Origin: Clostridia bacterium
Lineage (GTDB): Bacteria > Bacillota > Clostridia > UBA1381
Assembly: GCA_017380475.1 (NCBI GenBank)
Contig: JAFODX010000017.1
Span: forward strand, 1 to 9,988
Length of the DNA stretch: 9,988 nucleotides
Reading direction: 5' to 3'
Position 1 is the first letter of the stretch; the number at the start of each line of letters is the position of its first letter. Positions 6,863-9,988 of the stretch are shown here, one piece after another. The position numbers and the translations under genes are program-made. The notes beneath the pieces are model-generated. The model was not told where the DNA came from, made no database searches, and was given only the letters and a program-made list of their open reading frames with translations.

Positions 6863-8814
6863 TTAACCACACCCTCTTTCATCGCCTTTACAAGTGCGTG
6901 CAAATCGTCAATTTTCTGCTTGAGCATAGCACCGAGGTCTGTATCTTTTACGAGCAGTCTTTGGGGTGCTGATTCAACAGTTTCAAGTGTTGAATGTATA
7001 TCGGTATCTTCTTTTATTGCATTCTTTACCGACTCAAATGCTTCATGCTCAGAAAGCAATAATCCGTGTGAGTTAAACAGAAGTGTGTATCCTGCGATAC
7101 CTGTTTTCTCCTGATATGCACGTGAGAGTCCACCGTCAATTACGAGTAGTTTTCCACCGGCACGTATTGGTTTTTCGCCCTTTTTAATTATTACGGGCAC
7201 GTGTCCGTTTATAATATGCGAAAAACCGTCGGGGTTAACACCAAATTCGGTGAGGATTTTTTTGCAGGTTGAAACGCTGTTTATATGCTCATAATACGGG
7301 TCTTTTATCTCTGTCCACGTATCTTTGTCATCTATGAAATATCTCTCAAACGAGGTCATCTTGTTTTTTCCGTAAACAGGTGAGCCTGCACCGCACCACA
7401 GATACCACAGAAAATCCTGTCCGTAACGTTTTTCGGGGCTGTGTGATTTTCCGAAATAGCCTATGCGTGCAATCTGCTCGGCACGGTCTAACAGTGCCTT
7501 GCCCGATACTCTGACACCCGAAACATCATATTCTGCAAACTCGCCGTCTTTTGTCATCGGTATACAGCCGTGATACAGAAGATTATTATTGCATACAAGG
7601 TACATACTGCCTTTGGAGTACATAAAACGTATATGCCTTTGCAGTTTTTCCGAATGTATAAACGATGAACGCAATGACTTCATCAGCTCGTTCTCGGCAT
7701 CTGTGAGCTTGTACGGGTCATCAGGGTCAATGGTCGGGAAGTTTGTGTCCTTTAGCGGATATGTTTTTCCGTCGATTACAATTGTGCCGTTTCCGTAATC
7801 AATCTTATCGAGCATAAGATGGTTTTCCATACCAAACTCAGGGTGACGTAAAATAGTTTGTCCCTCAACCTTGAACTTGATAACCGAAATCGCCTTGTGA
7901 AGCTTTGCCCACACGGCTTCATCGTGCGCTGAAAGGTTCACTGAGTTGGGGTCTTTGGGGATAAAGCAGGTACACGGGTCATCAGCATATGTTTCAAGTG
8001 CAAAAACCGTAAGCGGACGCAGATTTATTCCGTAGCCGTCCTCCAGACAGTTGAAGTTGCAGTATTTTGTGGATATTGCAATTACGTTTGCAATACACGC
8101 ATATGAACCTGCGGCAGCACCCATCCATTCAACATCGTGATTACCCCACTGAATATCCACGTTATGATAGTTAATCAGTCGGTCAAGTATTAAATCCGCA
8201 CGTGGACCACGGTCGAATATATCGCCTATAATATGCAGTCTGCCGATTGCAAGGCTCTGAATAAGATACGAAATCTCAACTATAAACTCATCAGACTGGT
8301 CAAGCTCAATGATTGATGCTATGTTCTGTTTGTAATACTCGGTTTTATCGGGGTTTGTGTCAGAATCGGCAAAAAGGAGCTCGTCTATAATAGTGCCGAA
8401 ATTCGCAGGTAGCATTTTGCGGATATGCTCACGTGTGTACTTCGACGCAACAACACGGCACACCTCAATAAGACGGTATAGAGTGATTCTGTACCAGTCG
8501 TCCATATTTTTTGTGGTTAGCTTTATAAGCTCAAGCTTTTCTTTGGGGTAGTAGATGATAGTCGCAAGTGTCTGACGCTCATCGTTTGAAAGTGTGCGTT
8601 CATACACCTGGTCAATTTTGTTTTTTACAACACCCGACCCGTTCCTTAAAATATGCAGAAACGATTCGTGCTCGCCGTGTATATCGCTCATAAAATGCTC
8701 GGTGAGCTTTGGCAGTTTCTGCTGTGCCTCAAGTGCGATAATCTCCGCACACGCCGAGGCTGTTGTCGGATACTGCTCCTTTAAAAGCTTCAGGTATTCA
8801 ATGTTACGAATCAT
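6859..8814 (-). CDS. fbp: Fructose-1,6-bisphosphatase, class III
   Basis: This enzyme hydrolyses fructose 1,6-bisphosphate to fructose 6-phosphate and phosphate in gluconeogenesis, in the cytoplasm. It is the Firmicutes class III type, unrelated to E. coli Fbp/GlpX and built around a metallophosphatase core. From the chosen ATG it has 651 residues, near the B. subtilis length. Metal-site motifs are SDIHGE (43-48; Asp44, His46), GDIFDRG (197-203; Asp198, Asp201), GNHDVEW (224-230; Asn225, His226) and NGHVPV (536-541; His538), then DGGLSRAYQ (560-568). ATG 8814 is preferred to GTG 8823, because the AGGAG (minus strand of 8823-8827) lies eight bases before the ATG and would overlap the GTG. No truncation or missing motif is seen. 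Downstream it is coupled by ATGA to an 88-aa gene; upstream it faces a kinase gene with its own promoter. Confidence 0.96.
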   Translation of the reverse strand: MIRNIEYLKLLKEQYPTTASACAEIIALEAQQKLPKLTEHFMSDIHGEHESFLHILRNGSGVVKNKIDQVYERTLSNDERQTLATIIYYPKEKLELIKLTTKNMDDWYRITLYRLIEVCRVVASKYTREHIRKMLPANFGTIIDELLFADSDTNPDKTEYYKQNIASIIELDQSDEFIVEISYLIQSLAIGRLHIIGDIFDRGPRADLILDRLINYHNVDIQWGNHDVEWMGAAAGSYACIANVIAISTKYCNFNCLEDGYGINLRPLTVFALETYADDPCTCFIPKDPNSVNLSAHDEAVWAKLHKAISVIKFKVEGQTILRHPEFGMENHLMLDKIDYGNGTIVIDGKTYPLKDTNFPTIDPDDPYKLTDAENELMKSLRSSFIHSEKLQRHIRFMYSKGSMYLVCNNNLLYHGCIPMTKDGEFAEYDVSGVRVSGKALLDRAEQIARIGYFGKSHSPEKRYGQDFLWYLWCGAGSPVYGKNKMTSFERYFIDDKDTWTEIKDPYYEHINSVSTCKKILTEFGVNPDGFSHIINGHVPVIIKKGEKPIRAGGKLLVIDGGLSRAYQEKTGIAGYTLLFNSHGLLLSEHEAFESVKNAIKEDTDIHSTLETVESAPQRLLVKDTDLGAMLKQKIDDLHALVKAMKEGVVK

Positions 8815-8822
8815 TATAACCA

Positions 8823-8827
8823 CTCCT
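8823..8827 (-). promoter_or_regulatory. Ribosome binding site that fixes the fbp start
   Basis: The minus strand reads AGAAGGAGTGGTTATAATG. The AGGAG lies eight bases before ATG 8814. Using the in-frame GTG at 8823 would put the start inside the Shine-Dalgarno sequence, so the ATG is the better start. Confidence 0.8.
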
Positions 8828-8837
8828 TCTTCCTTCC

Positions 8838-8866
8838 ATTATACTACAAATGTATTGAAAAATAAA
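8838..8866 (-). promoter_or_regulatory. Probable sigma-A promoter for fbp
   Basis: On the minus strand a perfect TATAAT occupies 8843-8838. At 17-base spacing the -35 position (8866-8861) reads TTTATT, a poor match. Transcription would begin near 8831, giving a leader of only about 17 bases with the AGGAG inside it. The -10 is convincing; the weak -35 suggests activator help or a weak promoter. Confidence 0.55.
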
Positions 8867-8871
8867 GTAAA

Positions 8872-8882
8872 ATTTTTGAAAA
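8872..8882. repeat. Palindromic motif ATTTTTGAAAA, copy A
   Basis: The 11-mer ATTTTTGAAAA is seen here and again at 8952-8962, exactly 80 bp apart. In this copy it is embedded in the 15-base palindrome AATTTTTGAAAAATT (8871-8885), just upstream of the fbp -35 position. It could be an operator pair for the divergent promoters, but such A/T runs arise easily by chance in this region. Confidence 0.3.
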
Positions 8883-8948
8883 ATTATCAAAAAACACTCC
8901 TCAGGAAAGACAATGATGAATAAATTACACAAAATTGTTCTATAACTG

Positions 8949-8977
8949 TTGATTTTTGAAAAGTTTGGTGATATACT
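8949..8977 (+). promoter_or_regulatory. Sigma-A promoter for the pyridoxal/pyridoxamine kinase gene
   Basis: TTGATT at 8949-8954 and TATACT at 8972-8977 are separated by exactly 17 bases. A TG one base before the -10 gives an extended -10. The start site would fall near 8984, leaving a short leader of about 23 bases with AGGAG at 8993-8997. The spacer contains the second copy of the ATTTTTGAAAA motif (8952-8962). Confidence 0.75.
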
Positions 8978-9006
8978 GAAAAAAAACGGTATAGGAGATA
9001 AAGAAA

Positions 9007-9837
9007 ATGAGCTATAAAAGAGTTTTAACTATTCAGGACATTTCATGTGTGGGACAGTGCTCGCTGACTGTTGCATTGCCGATAATATCAGCTTGCGGAG
9101 TTGAAACAGGCATAATCCCGTCAGCTATTCTTTCAACACATACAGCAGGTTTTTCAGGATTTACATTCCGTGACCTTACTTCGGATATTCCTGAAATCGA
9201 AAAGCACTGGATAAAGGAAAACATCAAGTTTGACGCAGTATATACAGGCTATCTCGGAAGCACAGAGCAGATAGATTATGTGAAGAGCATAATGGATTCA
9301 ACAGGCAAGGCGGATTCAATGAATATTGTTGACCCTGCAATGGCTGATAACGGCAAGCTTTATCCGTTATTCAATGACGAGTATGTAAATGCAATGAAAA
9401 CACTCTGTGCAAAGGCAGATATCGTTATCCCGAATATTACCGAAGCATCATTTTTGACCGACACAGAGTATAAAGAGGTATATGATGCAGATTATGTAAA
9501 AGAGCTTTGCGATAAACTTCACGCACTCGGTGCACAAACCGTTGTAATGACAGGTGTAAGCTACAATGATGCTACAACAGGCGTTGTGGTTTCGGAAAGC
9601 GGAAACTTTGACTATTACGAGCATAAAAAGATTTCAAAGGGCTGTCACGGTACAGGCGATGTATATGCATCAGCATTCTGCGGTGCTCTGATGCGTGATA
9701 AGACAAAGTTTGATGCGGCGAAGATTGCGGCAGACTACGTTGTAAAATGTATCGAAAACACACAGGGCGATGAATCACACTGGTACGGCGTTAAGTTTGA
9801 GACTGCAATCCCTGACTTAATTGATATGTTAAGATAA
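9007..9837 (+). CDS. Pyridoxal/pyridoxamine kinase-family protein
   Basis: A 276-residue ribokinase-fold kinase of the PdxK/PdxY group, which phosphorylates pyridoxal or pyridoxamine with ATP in vitamin B6 salvage in the cytoplasm. Family features are an N-terminal RVLTIQDISCVGQCSL strand-loop (5-20), TGYLGS (80-85), DPAMADNGKLY (109-119), PNITEA (142-147), VMTGV (180-184) and the C-terminal KGCHGTGD (211-218). In the last, Asp218 is the expected catalytic base and GTG forms the anion hole. ATG 9007 has AGGAG nine bases upstream. The gene has its own promoter and terminator, so it is probably monocistronic and divergent from fbp. The length is normal for the family. A ThiD-like hydroxymethylpyrimidine kinase is the main alternative, but the N-terminal motif favours PdxY. 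The symbol is left blank because pdxK and pdxY cannot be separated here. Confidence 0.88.
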   Translation: MSYKRVLTIQDISCVGQCSLTVALPIISACGVETGIIPSAILSTHTAGFSGFTFRDLTSDIPEIEKHWIKENIKFDAVYTGYLGSTEQIDYVKSIMDSTGKADSMNIVDPAMADNGKLYPLFNDEYVNAMKTLCAKADIVIPNITEASFLTDTEYKEVYDADYVKELCDKLHALGAQTVVMTGVSYNDATTGVVVSESGNFDYYEHKKISKGCHGTGDVYASAFCGALMRDKTKFDAAKIAADYVVKCIENTQGDESHWYGVKFETAIPDLIDMLR

Positions 9838-9852
9838 AAGTACAGCGGTTAT

Positions 9853-9887
9853 GCGAAGTATCTCAAGGATACTTCGCTGTTTTATTT
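9853..9887 (+). terminator. Rho-independent terminator after the kinase gene
   Basis: GCGAAGTATC (9853-9862), loop TCAAG and GATACTTCGC (9868-9877) form a perfect 10-bp stem, followed by TGTTTTATTT. It lies 16 bases after the kinase stop codon. Confidence 0.9.
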
Positions 9888-9906
9888 GGACATAATAAAA
9901 ACAGGC

Positions 9907-9935
9907 TTGACCGATATGACGAAATTTAGTATAAT
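9907..9935 (+). promoter_or_regulatory. Strong sigma-A promoter for the gene leaving the window
   Basis: TTGACC at 9907-9912, a 17-base spacer and a perfect TATAAT at 9930-9935 make this the best promoter in the window. Initiation would be near 9942, about 27 bases before the ATG at 9969. Confidence 0.85.
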
Positions 9936-9968
9936 TATGGTATATTATGCGAATAAGGAAGAAAAACA

Positions 9969-9988
9969 ATGATAACAATTCGCCGTAC
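9969..9988 (+). CDS. Start of a further gene, 3' cut by the window
   Basis: ATG at 9969 follows AAGGAAG (9956-9962) at six bases and the strong promoter at 9907-9935. Only six codons are visible, reading MITIRR. Many GNAT acetyltransferases begin with a very similar first strand, but six residues are not enough to assign a family. Confidence 0.6.

Noticed and set aside
6776..7114. Plus-strand open frame across the fbp/small-gene junction.
   Set aside because: It is antisense to two coupled genes, with Ser/Phe-rich shadow composition and no ribosome binding site or promoter.
8594..8923. Plus-strand open frame overlapping the fbp 5' end and extending into the intergenic region.
   Set aside because: Mostly antisense to the strongly conserved fbp N-terminus; the tail beyond fbp is AT-rich Lys/Asn-type noise.
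8896..8940. Possible catabolite-responsive element or riboswitch between fbp and the kinase gene.
   Set aside because: I see no cre-like TGNNANCGNTNNCA pattern and no convincing structured leader; both leaders are predicted to be only about 20 bases.

Overview
The window looks like a chromosomal segment from a low-to-moderate GC Gram-positive anaerobe of the class Clostridia, plausibly an Oscillospiraceae/Ruminococcus-type gut bacterium. The evidence is indirect: Firmicutes-type strong AGGAG ribosome binding sites, AT-rich sigma-A promoters, a class III (Bacillus/Clostridium-type) fructose-1,6-bisphosphatase, CsaB and DUF4330 proteins, and tight head-to-tail operons. Base composition and codon use look uniform by eye, and I see no IS, phage, tRNA, rRNA or CRISPR signature.

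Region 1 (1-6597, plus strand) is the 3' part of a cell-surface polysaccharide operon. In order it holds csaB (polysaccharide pyruvyl transferase, 5' end cut by the window), a MurJ/MviN-family lipid-linked-glycan flippase, a large O-antigen-ligase/Wzy-type membrane protein, a GT4 glycosyltransferase, and two tandem paralogous membrane-anchored DUF4330 proteins. The first five genes overlap or nearly touch (11-bp overlap, 9-bp gap, 20-bp overlap, 4-bp ATGA overlap), so they are almost certainly one transcript. The two DUF4330 genes are separated by about 120 bp holding a nested inverted-repeat element. A working reading is that the GT4 enzyme helps build a lipid-linked glycan, CsaB adds pyruvate ketals, the flippase exports it, the ligase-type protein polymerises or transfers it, and the DUF4330 proteins act outside the membrane in an unknown accessory role. 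Pyruvylated secondary cell wall polymer is the usual ligand for SLH-domain proteins.

Region 2 (6571-8843, minus strand) converges on Region 1. A promoter near 8840 drives fbp (class III fructose-1,6-bisphosphatase, gluconeogenesis) and a translationally coupled 88-aa protein of unknown function. Both operons end in one symmetrical hairpin at 6571-6597, and each arm carries part of one operon's last stop codon.

Region 3 (8815-9988) begins with an AT-rich divergent intergenic region. It is followed by a pyridoxal/pyridoxamine kinase-family gene with its own good promoter and terminator, and then by a textbook promoter and the first six codons of another plus-strand gene that runs off the window.

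Most genes belong to known families. The parts that look under-described are the DUF4330 pair and its fixed position in a polymer-assembly operon, the repeat element between them, the long basic N-terminal region of the ligase-type protein, the small gene coupled to fbp, and a shared palindromic motif in the divergent promoter region.
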